From positions 1 to 64,000 of the forward strand of contig NZ_BDCF01000036.1 in the NCBI RefSeq assembly GCF_001613365.1: a stretch of 64,000 nucleotides of DNA, written 5' to 3'. This stretch comes from Nocardia xishanensis NBRC 101358. GTDB taxonomy: Bacteria; Actinomycetota; Actinomycetes; Mycobacteriales; Mycobacteriaceae. The position numbers and the translations under genes are program-made. The notes under the pieces were generated by a model. The model did no database searches. It was not told where the DNA came from and saw only the letters and a program-made list of their open reading frames with translations. Positions 24,217-33,363 of this stretch are shown here, piece by piece. How positions within the stretch are numbered: position 1 is the first letter of the stretch; every line of letters starts with the position of its first letter.

Positions 24217-25506
24217 ATGTCGACCACCGGCACCCCGAAGACCGCTGCGGAAATCCAGCAGGATTGGGACACCAACCCCCGCTGGAAGGGCATCACCCGT
24301 AACTACACCGCGGACCAGGTGGTGAAGCTCCAGGGCACCGTCGTCGAGGAGCACACGCTCGCTCGCCGCGGCTCGGAGATCCTGTGGGATCTCGTGAACA
24401 ACGAGGACTACATCAACTCCCTCGGCGCCCTCACCGGTAACCAGGCGGTCCAGCAGGTCCGTGCCGGCCTGAAGGCCATCTACCTGTCGGGTTGGCAGGT
24501 CGCCGGTGACGCGAACCTGTCCGGCCACACCTACCCGGACCAGTCGCTGTACCCGGCCAACTCGGTGCCGCAGGTCGTGCGCCGCATCAACAACGCGCTG
24601 CTGCGCGCCGACGAGATCGCCAAGGTCGAGGGTGACACCTCGGTCGCCAACTGGCTGGCTCCGATCGTCGCCGACGGCGAGGCCGGCTTCGGTGGCGCGC
24701 TCAACGTCTACGAGCTGCAGAAGGCCATGATCGCGGCCGGTGTCGCCGGTTCGCACTGGGAGGACCAGCTGGCCTCCGAGAAGAAGTGTGGCCACCTGGG
24801 CGGCAAGGTGCTGATCCCCACCCAGCAGCACATCCGCACCCTGACCTCCGCGCGCCTGGCCGCCGACGTCGCCGGCGTGCCGACCGTGGTCATCGCCCGC
24901 ACCGACGCCGAGGCCGCCACCCTCATCACCTCCGATGTGGACGAGCGCGACCGTGAGTTCCTGGACGGCACCCGCACCTCCGAGGGCTTCTTCGGTGTGA
25001 AGAACGGCATCGAGCCCTGCATCGCCCGCGCCAAGGCCTACGCCCCGTACTCCGACCTCATCTGGATGGAGACCGGTGTGCCGGACCTCGAGGTCGCGCG
25101 CAAGTTCGCCGAGGCCGTCCGTGGCGAGTTCCCGGACCAGCTGCTGGCCTACAACTGCTCGCCGTCCTTCAACTGGAAGGCGCACCTGGACGACGCGACC
25201 ATCGCGAAGTTCCAGCGTGAGCTCGGCGCGATGGGCTTCAAGTTCCAGTTCATCACCCTGGCCGGCTTCCACTCGCTGAACTACGGCATGTTCGACCTGG
25301 CGCACGGTTACGCCCGCGAAGGCATGACCGCGTTCGTCGACCTGCAGGAGCGCGAGTTCAAGGCCGCCAAGGAGCGTGGCTTCACCGCCGTCAAGCACCA
25401 GCGTGAGGTCGGCGCCGGTTACTTCGACACCATCGCCACCACCGTGGACCCGAACACCTCCACCGCGGCGCTCAAGGGCTCCACCGAAGAGGGTCAGTTC
25501 CACTGA
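24217..25506 (+). CDS. aceA: Isocitrate lyase
   Basis: 429 residues, the size of the ICL1 type. It cleaves isocitrate to glyoxylate and succinate in the glyoxylate shunt, needed for growth on fatty acids and acetate. The active-site loop KKCGHLGGK is at 189-197 with the catalytic Cys191, and IARTDAEAATLI and YNCSPSFNW are present. The ATG at 24217 follows AGTGGAG. It is followed by a strong hairpin and then fadB2, as in mycobacteria. Glyoxylate from purine breakdown could not be used by this enzyme, but a shared glyoxylate pool is possible. Confidence 0.97.
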   Translation: MSTTGTPKTAAEIQQDWDTNPRWKGITRNYTADQVVKLQGTVVEEHTLARRGSEILWDLVNNEDYINSLGALTGNQAVQQVRAGLKAIYLSGWQVAGDANLSGHTYPDQSLYPANSVPQVVRRINNALLRADEIAKVEGDTSVANWLAPIVADGEAGFGGALNVYELQKAMIAAGVAGSHWEDQLASEKKCGHLGGKVLIPTQQHIRTLTSARLAADVAGVPTVVIARTDAEAATLITSDVDERDREFLDGTRTSEGFFGVKNGIEPCIARAKAYAPYSDLIWMETGVPDLEVARKFAEAVRGEFPDQLLAYNCSPSFNWKAHLDDATIAKFQRELGAMGFKFQFITLAGFHSLNYGMFDLAHGYAREGMTAFVDLQEREFKAAKERGFTAVKHQREVGAGYFDTIATTVDPNTSTAALKGSTEEGQFH

Positions 25507-25563
25507 GTTGACCAGCCAGCAGTGATGCAGGCCGACAACCCTCTACTCCAGTAGGGGTGTACC

Positions 25564-25597
25564 GCCCTCCCCGCCGAACAGCCCCGGCGGGGAGGGC
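25564..25597 (+). terminator. GC-rich hairpin after aceA
   Basis: GCCCTCCCCGCCG and CGGCGGGGAGGGC are perfect 13-bp arms with an 8-base loop, 57 bases after the aceA stop and 80 before the fadB2 start. It probably ends or attenuates aceA transcription. Confidence 0.75.
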
Positions 25598-25676
25598 ATC
25601 CCTATACCTTGGACCAAAACCCAAGCCATCCCAGACCCAAGCCATCCCAGCCACACCAGACCAGCAGGAGCGGGAC

Positions 25677-26564
25677 GTGAGCAGCGAGAAGATTCAGCGT
25701 GTCGGCGTCATCGGCGCCGGACAGATGGGTGCCGGAATCGCGGAGGTGTGCGCCCGGGCGCATGTCGACGTGCTCGTCTACGAACAGACCCGGGAACTAG
25801 CCGCTGCCGGTCGCGCTCGCATCCTGCGCTCGCTGGACCGTGGCGTGAGCAGCGGCAAGATCACCGAGCGTGAGCGTGAGCAGGCCGCGTGGCGGCTGCG
25901 CTTCACCTCCGATCTCGGCGACTTCGCCGACCGTCAGCTGGTCGTCGAGGCCGTGCTGGAGAACGAAGAGGTCAAGACCTCGATCTTCGCCGAACTCGAC
26001 AAGGTCGTCACCGACCCCGGCGCGGTGCTCGCCTCCAACACCTCTTCCATCCCGATCATGAAGATCGCCGTCGCGACCGCCAATCCCGAGCGCGTCGTCG
26101 GTATGCACTTCTTCAACCCGGTGCCGGTGCTGCCGCTCGTGGAACTGGTCACCACGCTGAAGACCAGCGCCGCGGTCTCCGAGCGCGCCGAGGCTTTCGC
26201 GGGCGACGTGCTCGGCAAGCAGGTCGTCCGCTCGGCCGACCGCTCCGGCTTCGTCGTCAACGCGCTGCTGGTGCCGTACCTGCTGTCCTCCATCCGCATG
26301 GTCGAATCCGGTTTCGCGACCAAGGAAGACGTCGACAAGGCCATGGTGCTCGGCTGCGCCCACCCGATGGGCCCGCTGGCGCTGACCGACCTGGTCGGCC
26401 TCGACACCGTCAAGTCCATCGCCGACTCGATGTACGCCGAGTTCAAGGAGCCGCTGTACTCCGCGCCGCCGCTGCTGATGCGGATGGTCGAGGCGGGGCT
26501 GCTCGGCAAGAAGACCGGCGCTGGCTTCTACCAGTACAACTCCCCCGCCTCTCCGCGTACTTAA
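25677..26564 (+). CDS. fadB2: 3-hydroxybutyryl-CoA dehydrogenase
   Basis: 295 residues. The N-terminal Rossmann motif is GVIGAGQMGAGIAE, and SNTSSIPI, HFFNPVPVLPLVE and HPMGPLALTDLVGLD are the family's active-site segments (catalytic Ser, His, Glu). It oxidises 3-hydroxyacyl-CoA with NAD in short-chain beta-oxidation or butyrate metabolism. GTG 25677 follows CAGGAGCGGG. The pairing with isocitrate lyase matches the mycobacterial icl1-fadB2 order. Confidence 0.94.
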   Translation: MSSEKIQRVGVIGAGQMGAGIAEVCARAHVDVLVYEQTRELAAAGRARILRSLDRGVSSGKITEREREQAAWRLRFTSDLGDFADRQLVVEAVLENEEVKTSIFAELDKVVTDPGAVLASNTSSIPIMKIAVATANPERVVGMHFFNPVPVLPLVELVTTLKTSAAVSERAEAFAGDVLGKQVVRSADRSGFVVNALLVPYLLSSIRMVESGFATKEDVDKAMVLGCAHPMGPLALTDLVGLDTVKSIADSMYAEFKEPLYSAPPLLMRMVEAGLLGKKTGAGFYQYNSPASPRT

Positions 26565-26982
26565 CGGGCGGCGCGGAGCCGTCGGCGTCGGGCATCCGTG
26601 CCGGCGGTTGGGCGCCGAACCGATTCCGGTCGTACCCGGCGAGTTACCCGGCCCTTGCGAGATCAGTTGTCGCTTGGGCGAAGGAGTTCGCCGGGCCTCG
26701 GCCTTGGCGCTCAGCAGCGTCGATCCGTTTCCTCAGGTGCACGTCGCCCCGCAGGTGGCGGCGTCCACCATCACCGGGCATAAGCTGCGATCGGTCGAGG
26801 CGGGTCGGCTGAGCTGGGGGCCGCCGCTCCTCGCTCGCAGTGATACCAGTAGTAATCGGCATAAGCTGCAAGGACGCTGGGTCGTTGGCGCGGCTCGGCA
26901 GGACACCGAAAAGCGCAGCGCTGCGCGTCGTCCGCCGTACGAGCGGATATCGCGCAGGTGATCGGAAGGGAACTCCCGCGCA
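26565..26982 (+). other. Leader of the MetE-like gene, with a duplicated 12-mer
   Basis: 418 bp without a credible gene. GGCATAAGCTGC occurs at 26777-26788 and 26858-26869, 81 bp apart. No cobalamin-riboswitch B12 box or S-box core was recognised. The repeats could be binding sites for a regulator. Confidence 0.4.
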
Positions 26983-29286
26983 ATGGTCAACGTCACGGAT
27001 GGCTACGGGTCGAGCATTCTGGGATATCCCAGGATCGGACCGCATCGGGAACTCAAGCGGGCGCTGGAGTCCTACTGGCACGGCTCGCTCTCGCGTGAGG
27101 AGCTGCTCGAGGTCGGTCGCGACATCCAGGAGCAGCAGTTCAGCGAACTGGCCGCGACGGGTCTCACCCAGGTGCCAGGCAACACCTTCTCCTTCTACGA
27201 CCACGTGCTGGACAACGCGCTGATGTTCGGCGCGGTGCCGAAGCGGTTCCAGCCCTATCAGGACGTGATGGAGCCGCTGGACTTCTACTTCCTGATGGCG
27301 CGCGGACGGCCCGACCTGCCTCCGCTGGAGCTGGTGCGCTACATCGACACCAACTACCACTACCGCCAGCCCGAACTCGACGCCGAGACCGACTTCTCGC
27401 TGCATCCCGAGGCCCTGCTCGACGAGTTCGACCGCGCCAAGGAGCGCGGTATCGAGCTACGCCCGGTCATGCTGGGTCCGCTCTCGCTCCTGCTGCTCTC
27501 CAAGGCGGGCCAGGTGCCCGGCGAGGCCGAGTTCGACACGCTGACCCTGCTGGACAAGTTGCTCCCGGTCTACGAGGAGCTGTTCGACATCCTCGCCAAG
27601 CGCGGCGCCACCTGCGTCCAGCTGGACGAGCCCGCGTTCACCAGCGAGCGCAGCGAGGCGGAGCTGGCCGCGTTCGAGCGGGCCTACCAGCGGCTGTCCA
27701 AGGCGCCGCTGCGGCCACGCATGCTGGTCACCGGTCAGTACGGCGATTTCGGACCGGCGCTTGCCATCCTCGCCGCCTCCAATGTCGAGGCGATCGGTCT
27801 CGACCTGGCCAGCCACCGTATCCGCCCGGAGGACCTCGCCGAGGTGCCAGGCATCCGCCGCAAGCGGCTGTACGCGGGCGTGATCAGCGGCCGCAACGTG
27901 TGGCGCGCGGACCGTTACGTGACGCTGGAATACCTCAACGAACTGGCCAAGGTGTGCCCGGATCTGGTGGTCTCCACCGGAAGCACGCTGCTGCACGTGC
28001 CCTACGACCTGCTCGTCGAATACGACATCGAGGGCAACGTCGCCGATCGCCTCGCCTTCGCGAAACAGAAGGTGGGCGAGGTGGTTTCGCTGGCCAAGGC
28101 GCTCACCGAGGGTCCGTCGGACAAGTGGCGCAAGCGGCCGACGGAAGTGCACTTCAAGCAGAAGCACGCGGTGCGCCAACGGGTTTACGCGATCACGCCG
28201 CAGATGCGCGAGCGCGAACCCTACGAGCAGCGGCGAATCGCCCAGCAGGCCAAGCTGAATCTGCCGCCGGTGCCCGCCACCACGCTCGGCTCGTTCCCGC
28301 AGACCGACCGAATTCGCCAGGCCAGGTACGAACTCGGCGAGGGACGCCTTTCCTACGACGAGTATCGCAAGCGGATCGAGGCCGAGATCGAGGCGACGAT
28401 CCGTCTGCAGGAGGACATCGGTCTCGACGTGCTGGTGCACGGCGAGCACGAGCGCAACGACATGATCCAGTACTTCGCCGAGCTGCTCGACGGCTTCGCG
28501 ACCACCCACTTCGGCTGGGTGCAGGTGTACGGATCCCGTTGTGTGCGACCGCCGATCATCTACGGCGATGTCGCGCGCCCGGCGCCGATGTCGGTGGAGT
28601 GGATCACCTACGCCCAGTCGCTCACCGACCGCCCGGTCAAGGGCATGGTGACCGGCCCGGTCACCATGCTCGCGCGTTCGTTCGTGCGGCAGGACCAGCC
28701 GCTGCACGAGACCGCCGACCAGGTGGCGCTGGCGATCCGTGACGAGGTGGTGGATCTGGAGCGGGCGGGCATCGCCATCATCCAGGTCGACGAGCCCGCG
28801 ATCAGGGAGATGCTGCCGCTGCGCGACGTCGGCCGCGCGGAGTACCTGCGGTGGGCCGTCGGCGCGTTCCGGTTGGCCACCTCCGGCGTGCGGCCGGAAA
28901 CCCAAATCCACACGCACATCGGCTATTCCGGTCGCGCCGAGGTGGTGGAGGCGATCGAGCAGCTCGACGCCGACGTCACCGCGATCGTCGCCACGCGCTC
29001 CATCGAGTGGGTGCTCAAGGCGCTCAAGGAGGACTGCGCCTCGGGCCACGGCCTGAGCCACGGTGTCGGTCCCGGCGTGTACGAAAGCCGTTCGGCCCGC
29101 ATCCCGGACATCGACGAGCTCGACGAACTGCTCACGGCCGCAGCCGAAGCCGTCACCCCGGAACGACTGTGGGCCAATCCCGACGGCGGGCTCAAGACTC
29201 GCCACTACTGGCAGCTCGAGCCCTCGTTGCGCAATATGGTCGCCGCCGCCCGTCGCATCCGGCGGCGCATGCCGACGGCCGAATAA
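26983..29286 (+). CDS. MetE family protein lacking the canonical zinc site
   Basis: 767 residues, full MetE length, with both barrels. Folate and substrate segments are kept: GYPRIGPHRELKRALESYW at 14-32, HGEHERNDM, WVQVYGSRCVRPPIIYGDV and VDEPAIRE. However, the zinc and catalytic positions of E. coli MetE are changed: HTHMC is HTHIG (Cys to Gly647), the Glu ligand is Val669, the NPDCGLKTR Cys is Gly735, and the essential His of VYDIHSPR is Arg703. Only the first His ligand (His645) remains. Homocysteine methylation by the usual mechanism therefore looks unlikely. It has its own leader and strong terminator. Confidence 0.88.
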   Translation: MVNVTDGYGSSILGYPRIGPHRELKRALESYWHGSLSREELLEVGRDIQEQQFSELAATGLTQVPGNTFSFYDHVLDNALMFGAVPKRFQPYQDVMEPLDFYFLMARGRPDLPPLELVRYIDTNYHYRQPELDAETDFSLHPEALLDEFDRAKERGIELRPVMLGPLSLLLLSKAGQVPGEAEFDTLTLLDKLLPVYEELFDILAKRGATCVQLDEPAFTSERSEAELAAFERAYQRLSKAPLRPRMLVTGQYGDFGPALAILAASNVEAIGLDLASHRIRPEDLAEVPGIRRKRLYAGVISGRNVWRADRYVTLEYLNELAKVCPDLVVSTGSTLLHVPYDLLVEYDIEGNVADRLAFAKQKVGEVVSLAKALTEGPSDKWRKRPTEVHFKQKHAVRQRVYAITPQMREREPYEQRRIAQQAKLNLPPVPATTLGSFPQTDRIRQARYELGEGRLSYDEYRKRIEAEIEATIRLQEDIGLDVLVHGEHERNDMIQYFAELLDGFATTHFGWVQVYGSRCVRPPIIYGDVARPAPMSVEWITYAQSLTDRPVKGMVTGPVTMLARSFVRQDQPLHETADQVALAIRDEVVDLERAGIAIIQVDEPAIREMLPLRDVGRAEYLRWAVGAFRLATSGVRPETQIHTHIGYSGRAEVVEAIEQLDADVTAIVATRSIEWVLKALKEDCASGHGLSHGVGPGVYESRSARIPDIDELDELLTAAAEAVTPERLWANPDGGLKTRHYWQLEPSLRNMVAAARRIRRRMPTAE

Positions 29287-29297
29287 GCAAGCCGACA

Positions 29298-29335
29298 CGG
29301 GCCGCCTTTCCGCCGCGAAACGGAAAGGCGGCCCG
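29298..29335 (+). terminator. Strong terminator after the MetE-like gene
   Basis: CGGGCCGCCTTTCCG and CGGAAAGGCGGCCCG are perfect 15-bp arms with an 8-base loop, 12 bases after the stop codon. Confidence 0.9.
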
Positions 29336-29339
29336 TTCG

Positions 29340-29558
29340 CGCCTCTACGGCGGGGACCCCGACTCGCTACGTCGCGTGTTCGGCACTACGCGCGGTGAAA
29401 TCCGCCCCGACATCGACATGGATTTCGTCGTCGACGCCGTCGCCGCTCCGATCTACTTTCGCGCGCCTGTTCGGCCATCTGCCGCTGGACGACGAACTCG
29501 CCGAAGCATCGGTGGACGCGGTCATGCGCTCGGCCGCGGCACCGGGCGCGGACCGCCC
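29340..29558 (+). pseudogene. C-terminal relic of a TetR family regulator
   Basis: One frame reads RRVFGTTRGEIRPDIDMDF, then VVDAVAAPIYFR, which is the helix 8-9 region of TetR_C domains (ARGEIRPDxD...DxxAGPxYYR). After a one-base shift near 29463 the next frame continues with LFGHLPLDDELAEASVDAVM, the normal end of such proteins. No HTH part is present; the preceding sequence is the MetE terminator. It is a truncated, frameshifted remnant that runs into the end of the transporter gene. Confidence 0.7.
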
Positions 29559-29559
29559 T

Positions 29560-30798
29560 TCAGTGCTGGTTGCCGGTGAGCCGGACGACGAAATCGCGCA
29601 GCCGGTTTCGGCCGTTGCCTTTCGGCGGTTCGGGAGATGCGGGTTCGACCTCGGTCTCCACCTCGTAGCGCCGGATGTAGGCGCCCGCGAAGGCTTGCAC
29701 GGTGGCGGTGACGGGGATGGCGAGCAGGGCGCCGGTGGCGCCGAGTAGGGCGGCGCCCGCTATCACCGCGCCGAACGCGACCGCGGGGTGCATGTCGAGT
29801 GTGGTGGCCGTGATGCGTGGTTGCAGCACGTAGTTCTCGAACTGCTGGTAGAGGACGATGAATCCGAGGATCCACAGCGCGTCGCCGGGGCCGCCGTTCA
29901 CCATCGCGACGATCACCGGAAGCGCGCCCGCCAGGTAGGTGCCGACGGTCGGAATGAATTGCGAGACCACGCCGACCCACAGCGCGAGCGCGAAAGCCGA
30001 TGGTACGTCCAGTATTCGCAGCATTACGTAGTGCGCGATCGTCGAGCAGACGGCGAGCAGGCCGCGCGAATAGATATAGCCGCCGGTCTTCTCGACCGCG
30101 ATGTCCCAGGCGCGCAGCACATGCCGTTGACGATGCGGTGGTAGCAGCGAGGACATCGCGTTGCGGAAGCGCGGTCCGTCGGCGGCGAAATAGAAGGTGA
30201 ACAGCAATACGCCGAGCCCCTGGAAGAGTGCGCCGATCGCGGCCGTGCCGATGCCCCAGGCGTTTTCGGCCAGACCGACCAGATAACCCTCGATCTGGTC
30301 GCTCCACTGAGTCGCGTATTTCTGAATGTCGGTGCCGGACAGTTCCGTGTGGAATGTGTGATTGACCCAGTCGACGATCCGGTCGGCGTATTCGGGCGCG
30401 TTTTGCACCAGCGTGGTCACCTGGTTGACGAGCAGCGCGCCCAGCGTCCACAAGAAACCGACGACGATCAGCAGCAGCCCGATGAACACCACGCCCGTCG
30501 CGATGCCGCGCCGCACACCGCGCGCGGCCAACCAGTTGACCGCGGGCTCGATGGCGAAGGCGAGGAACAGCGAGACCATCAGCACGGTCAGCAGACCCTG
30601 GAGTCGCTGGAGCACCCAGAACCCGAAGATCAGTGCGGCGACCGTGGCGGCGGCGAGCAGGAAGGCGCGCAACAGCCACGGCGGCGGCGCGTTCGAGACG
30701 CCGGATGTCGACGCCTCGGCTTTCGGCTTCTCGGGCTCGGGCGGGTGGGAATCCGCACCGGACTTCGGGGTGGTCGAGTCTTGGTCATCCGCGGACAC
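29560..30798 (-). CDS. AI-2E family transporter
   Basis: 412 residues with an acidic Pro-rich N-terminal tail and about eight membrane segments. Late motifs FIPTVGTYLAGALPVIVA and YQQFENYVLQPRI are the conserved core of the PF01594 (YdiK/PerM/TqsA) family. Family members export autoinducer-2, act as Na/H antiporters, or have unknown substrates, so none is assigned. GTG 30798 is chosen because a TACCGT -10 box sits six bases upstream; the in-frame ATG at 30840 has no good ribosome site. Confidence 0.87.
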   Translation of the reverse strand: MSADDQDSTTPKSGADSHPPEPEKPKAEASTSGVSNAPPPWLLRAFLLAAATVAALIFGFWVLQRLQGLLTVLMVSLFLAFAIEPAVNWLAARGVRRGIATGVVFIGLLLIVVGFLWTLGALLVNQVTTLVQNAPEYADRIVDWVNHTFHTELSGTDIQKYATQWSDQIEGYLVGLAENAWGIGTAAIGALFQGLGVLLFTFYFAADGPRFRNAMSSLLPPHRQRHVLRAWDIAVEKTGGYIYSRGLLAVCSTIAHYVMLRILDVPSAFALALWVGVVSQFIPTVGTYLAGALPVIVAMVNGGPGDALWILGFIVLYQQFENYVLQPRITATTLDMHPAVAFGAVIAGAALLGATGALLAIPVTATVQAFAGAYIRRYEVETEVEPASPEPPKGNGRNRLRDFVVRLTGNQH

Positions 30799-30861
30799 AA
30801 AACCACGGTACTGAGCCGCACGTCCGGACGCTCGCAACATGCCTGCGTGGGCACGAACACA

Positions 30862-30988
30862 TACGCAAGCCCTCGACGGCGCCGCGCACGGCCGGATCGG
30901 ACGCGCGGCTACGCCCGATCTGCGCAGTCGGACGGAGTCCGTCGACAGCCCCGCGCACGGCCGGAGCGCAGGCGGAGGTACGCCCTAG
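30862..30988 (+). repeat. Two copies of a dispersed intergenic repeat
   Basis: Both copies contain GCGCACGGCCGGA. The second continues GCGCAGGCGGAGGTACGCC and is preceded by CCGTCGACAGCCCC. The same element occurs inverted at 62032-62080 and three times in tandem at 62941-63137. Confidence 0.7.
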
Positions 30989-32040
30989 ATGGTCGCGGCG
31001 TCGATGACGAACCGGTATCGCACGTCGCTGGCCACGACGCGGTCGTAGGCGTTGTCGATCTCGTCGGCGGAGATCAGTTCGATCTCGGCGCCGATGCCGT
31101 GCTGGGCGCAGAAGTCGAGCATCTCCTGGGTCTGCGCGATGCCGCCGATCATCGAGCCCGACAGCGACCTGCGGTATCCGGCGAGGGTGAACGGCTTGAC
31201 GCTCAACGGGTTCTCGGGCAGGCCGAGGATCACCAGGGTGCCGTCCAGGTTCAGCAGCCTCATGTAGTCGTCCAGCGGCAGGTCGGCCGAGACCGTGTTG
31301 AGGATGAGGTCGTAGCGGCCGCGCAGTTCGCGGAAGGTCTGGCGATCGCCGGTGGCGTAGTAGTGATGCGCGCCGAACCGCTTGCCGTCCTCCTGCTTGC
31401 TCAGCGAGTGGCTCAGCACGGTGACCTCAGCGCCCATCGCCGCGGCGATCTTCACGCCGATGTGCCCGAGCCCGCCCATGCCGATGATCGCGACGCGTTT
31501 GCCCGGCCCGGCCTCCCAGTGCCGCAGCGGCGAGAACAGGGTGACGCCCGCGCAGAGCAGCGGCGCGGCGACGTCGAGCCCGATGCCTTCCGGGATCGAC
31601 ACCACGAAGTTCTCGGTCACCACGACCTGGGTGGCGTAGCCGCCCATCGTGTAGCCGCCGGGCTGCACCTCGGGCGCGACGGGGGAGTTGTAGGTCATGG
31701 TGGCGCCGACCTCGCAGTACTGCTCCTCGTCGGCCAGGCACGGCCCGCACTTGCCGCAGGAATCGACCATGCAGCCGACGCCGACCCGGTCGCCGACCTT
31801 GTACTTGGTCACCGCAGAACCCACCGCGGCGACCAGGCCCGCGATCTCGTGGCCTGGCACGCACGGGTAGCGAGTGCCGCCCCATTCATCGCGGGCGGTG
31901 TGGATGTCCGAATGGCAGATGCCCGCGTACTTGACGTCGATCAGCACGTCGTGCGGGCCGAGTTCCCTGCGCTCGATGGTGAGTTTCTCGAAGGCTCCGT
32001 CGGGAGCGGGCAGGGCGTAGGCGGCGGCAACAGTGCTCAT
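30985..32040 (-). CDS. Zinc-dependent NADP-type alcohol dehydrogenase (AdhC/YahK type)
   Basis: 351 residues. The catalytic zinc site is CHSDIH with GHEIAG, the structural zinc motif is CGKCGPCLADEEQYC, and the Rossmann motif is GMGGLGHIGVK. The sequence is of the cinnamyl-alcohol-type NADP-dependent branch found in mycobacteria, which reduces a broad set of aldehydes. It stands alone, divergent from the protease gene. Confidence 0.92.
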   Translation of the reverse strand: MSTVAAAYALPAPDGAFEKLTIERRELGPHDVLIDVKYAGICHSDIHTARDEWGGTRYPCVPGHEIAGLVAAVGSAVTKYKVGDRVGVGCMVDSCGKCGPCLADEEQYCEVGATMTYNSPVAPEVQPGGYTMGGYATQVVVTENFVVSIPEGIGLDVAAPLLCAGVTLFSPLRHWEAGPGKRVAIIGMGGLGHIGVKIAAAMGAEVTVLSHSLSKQEDGKRFGAHHYYATGDRQTFRELRGRYDLILNTVSADLPLDDYMRLLNLDGTLVILGLPENPLSVKPFTLAGYRRSLSGSMIGGIAQTQEMLDFCAQHGIGAEIELISADEIDNAYDRVVASDVRYRFVIDAATI

Positions 32041-32256
32041 GGATACATGCCTACCGTCGCATGCACGGGATTGCCAACCCCAACGGTTTCAGATGCCGCG
32101 TGTTTGCCGGGACGGGTTTGCTTCGCGAAGCGTCGGGGATGCCCATGCTGTCCGGAATTCCGCCTCTCGACGGGTGCGAGGGCCGCGAATCCTGATCTAC
32201 GGTGAAGATCTCCGGCCACAATGGAATTCGTCAGGCGTAACAGAGGCGGGAGTGCC

Positions 32257-33357
32257 ATGGGCGACGGACGGCGCGGTAGGAGCGGGCGAGCGCTCGCGCT
32301 GATCGTCGTCGCCGTGCTCGGGCTGGCCGGCTTCCTCGGTTATCGCGGTGAATTGCCGGGCTGGCCGCTGCTGGCGGGCCCGGGTTCGGTCGTCGCGCAG
32401 CGGGAGCCCGAAGCAGCCCCGCCCCTGGACCCGGTCGCCGTCGCGGCCGCCGTAGACCCGGCTCTGGTGCACATCAGCACCGCGGCCCAGCTGTTCGGTC
32501 AAGGCGCCGCGGGATCGGGCATCGTGCTCACCGCCGATGGCCAGGTGCTGACCAGTCATCACGTGGTCAAAGGCGCCGAATCGGTCACCGTGACCTCGGT
32601 CGGCACCGGGCAGGTCTACTCGGCGACCGTGCTCGGCTACGACTCGAGCGCCGACATCGCCCTGCTCGAGCTGCCCGACGCCGCCGGGCTCACGATCGCG
32701 CAGCTCGGCAGGTCCGCCGATCTGCATCTGGAGGACGAGGTGCTCGCGATCGGCAATGCGGGTGGCACGGGTGGTCCGCCGACCGCGATCGCCGGGAAGA
32801 TCACCGATCTCGACACCACGATCGTCGCGCTGAACGCGGCGGATCTGTCCCGCAAGGCGCTGTCCGGGATGCTGGAGATCGCGGCCGCGGTGAGTTCGGG
32901 ACAGTCCGGGGGAGCGCTGGCCGATCGGCGCGGCGCGATCGTCGGCGTGATCACCGCCGCGTCGGGCGATCGCGACCGGGCGGTCGATCGGCAGCCCAAC
33001 GGTTACGCGGTGCCGATCGACACCGCCATGCGCGTGGTGCGCCAGATCCGCTCCGGTACGCCGACCGAGACGGTGCACATCGGCCCGACCGCCACGCTCG
33101 GCGTGCTGATCTCCGACGCGAAGCCGAGCGGCGCGCGCATCGACGTCGCGATCTACGGCAGTCCCGCCGCTGCGGCGGGACTCAACGACGGTGAGGTGAT
33201 CACCTCCATCGACGGCAAGGCGGTCACCACCGCACGCGCCCTGCGCGCCGCGATCAACGTCCGTAAGCCCGACGACACGGTGCGCCTGGGCGTGATCGGA
33301 CCGGGCGGCGTCGAGCGGACGGTGACCGTGGTGCTCGGCAAGGGCGCGCCGAACTGA
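32257..33357 (+). CDS. Membrane-anchored HtrA-like trypsin/PDZ serine protease
   Basis: 366 residues. One N-terminal membrane segment (ALALIVVAVLGLAGFLG) places the protease outside the membrane. The triad is visible as His102 (SHHVVKG), Asp133 (DSSADIALL) and Ser217 (SGQSGG). A PDZ domain follows at about 285-360 (GLNDGEVITSIDGKAVTTA). The ATG at 32257 is chosen for GAGGCGGGAG upstream; ATG 32221 lacks this. Next to VKOR and a DsbA-like protein, it suggests envelope protein folding and quality control. Confidence 0.9.
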   Translation: MGDGRRGRSGRALALIVVAVLGLAGFLGYRGELPGWPLLAGPGSVVAQREPEAAPPLDPVAVAAAVDPALVHISTAAQLFGQGAAGSGIVLTADGQVLTSHHVVKGAESVTVTSVGTGQVYSATVLGYDSSADIALLELPDAAGLTIAQLGRSADLHLEDEVLAIGNAGGTGGPPTAIAGKITDLDTTIVALNAADLSRKALSGMLEIAAAVSSGQSGGALADRRGAIVGVITAASGDRDRAVDRQPNGYAVPIDTAMRVVRQIRSGTPTETVHIGPTATLGVLISDAKPSGARIDVAIYGSPAAAAGLNDGEVITSIDGKAVTTARALRAAINVRKPDDTVRLGVIGPGGVERTVTVVLGKGAPN

Positions 33358-33363
33358 CGTGGG

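Noticed and set aside
24211..25503. A 430-codon frame on the minus strand, opposite aceA
   Set aside because: It mirrors the strong third-position GC bias of aceA, has no family resemblance, and isocitrate lyase is certain.
26565..26982. Cobalamin riboswitch before the MetE-like gene
   Set aside because: No B12-box or recognisable core; only a repeated 12-mer was seen.
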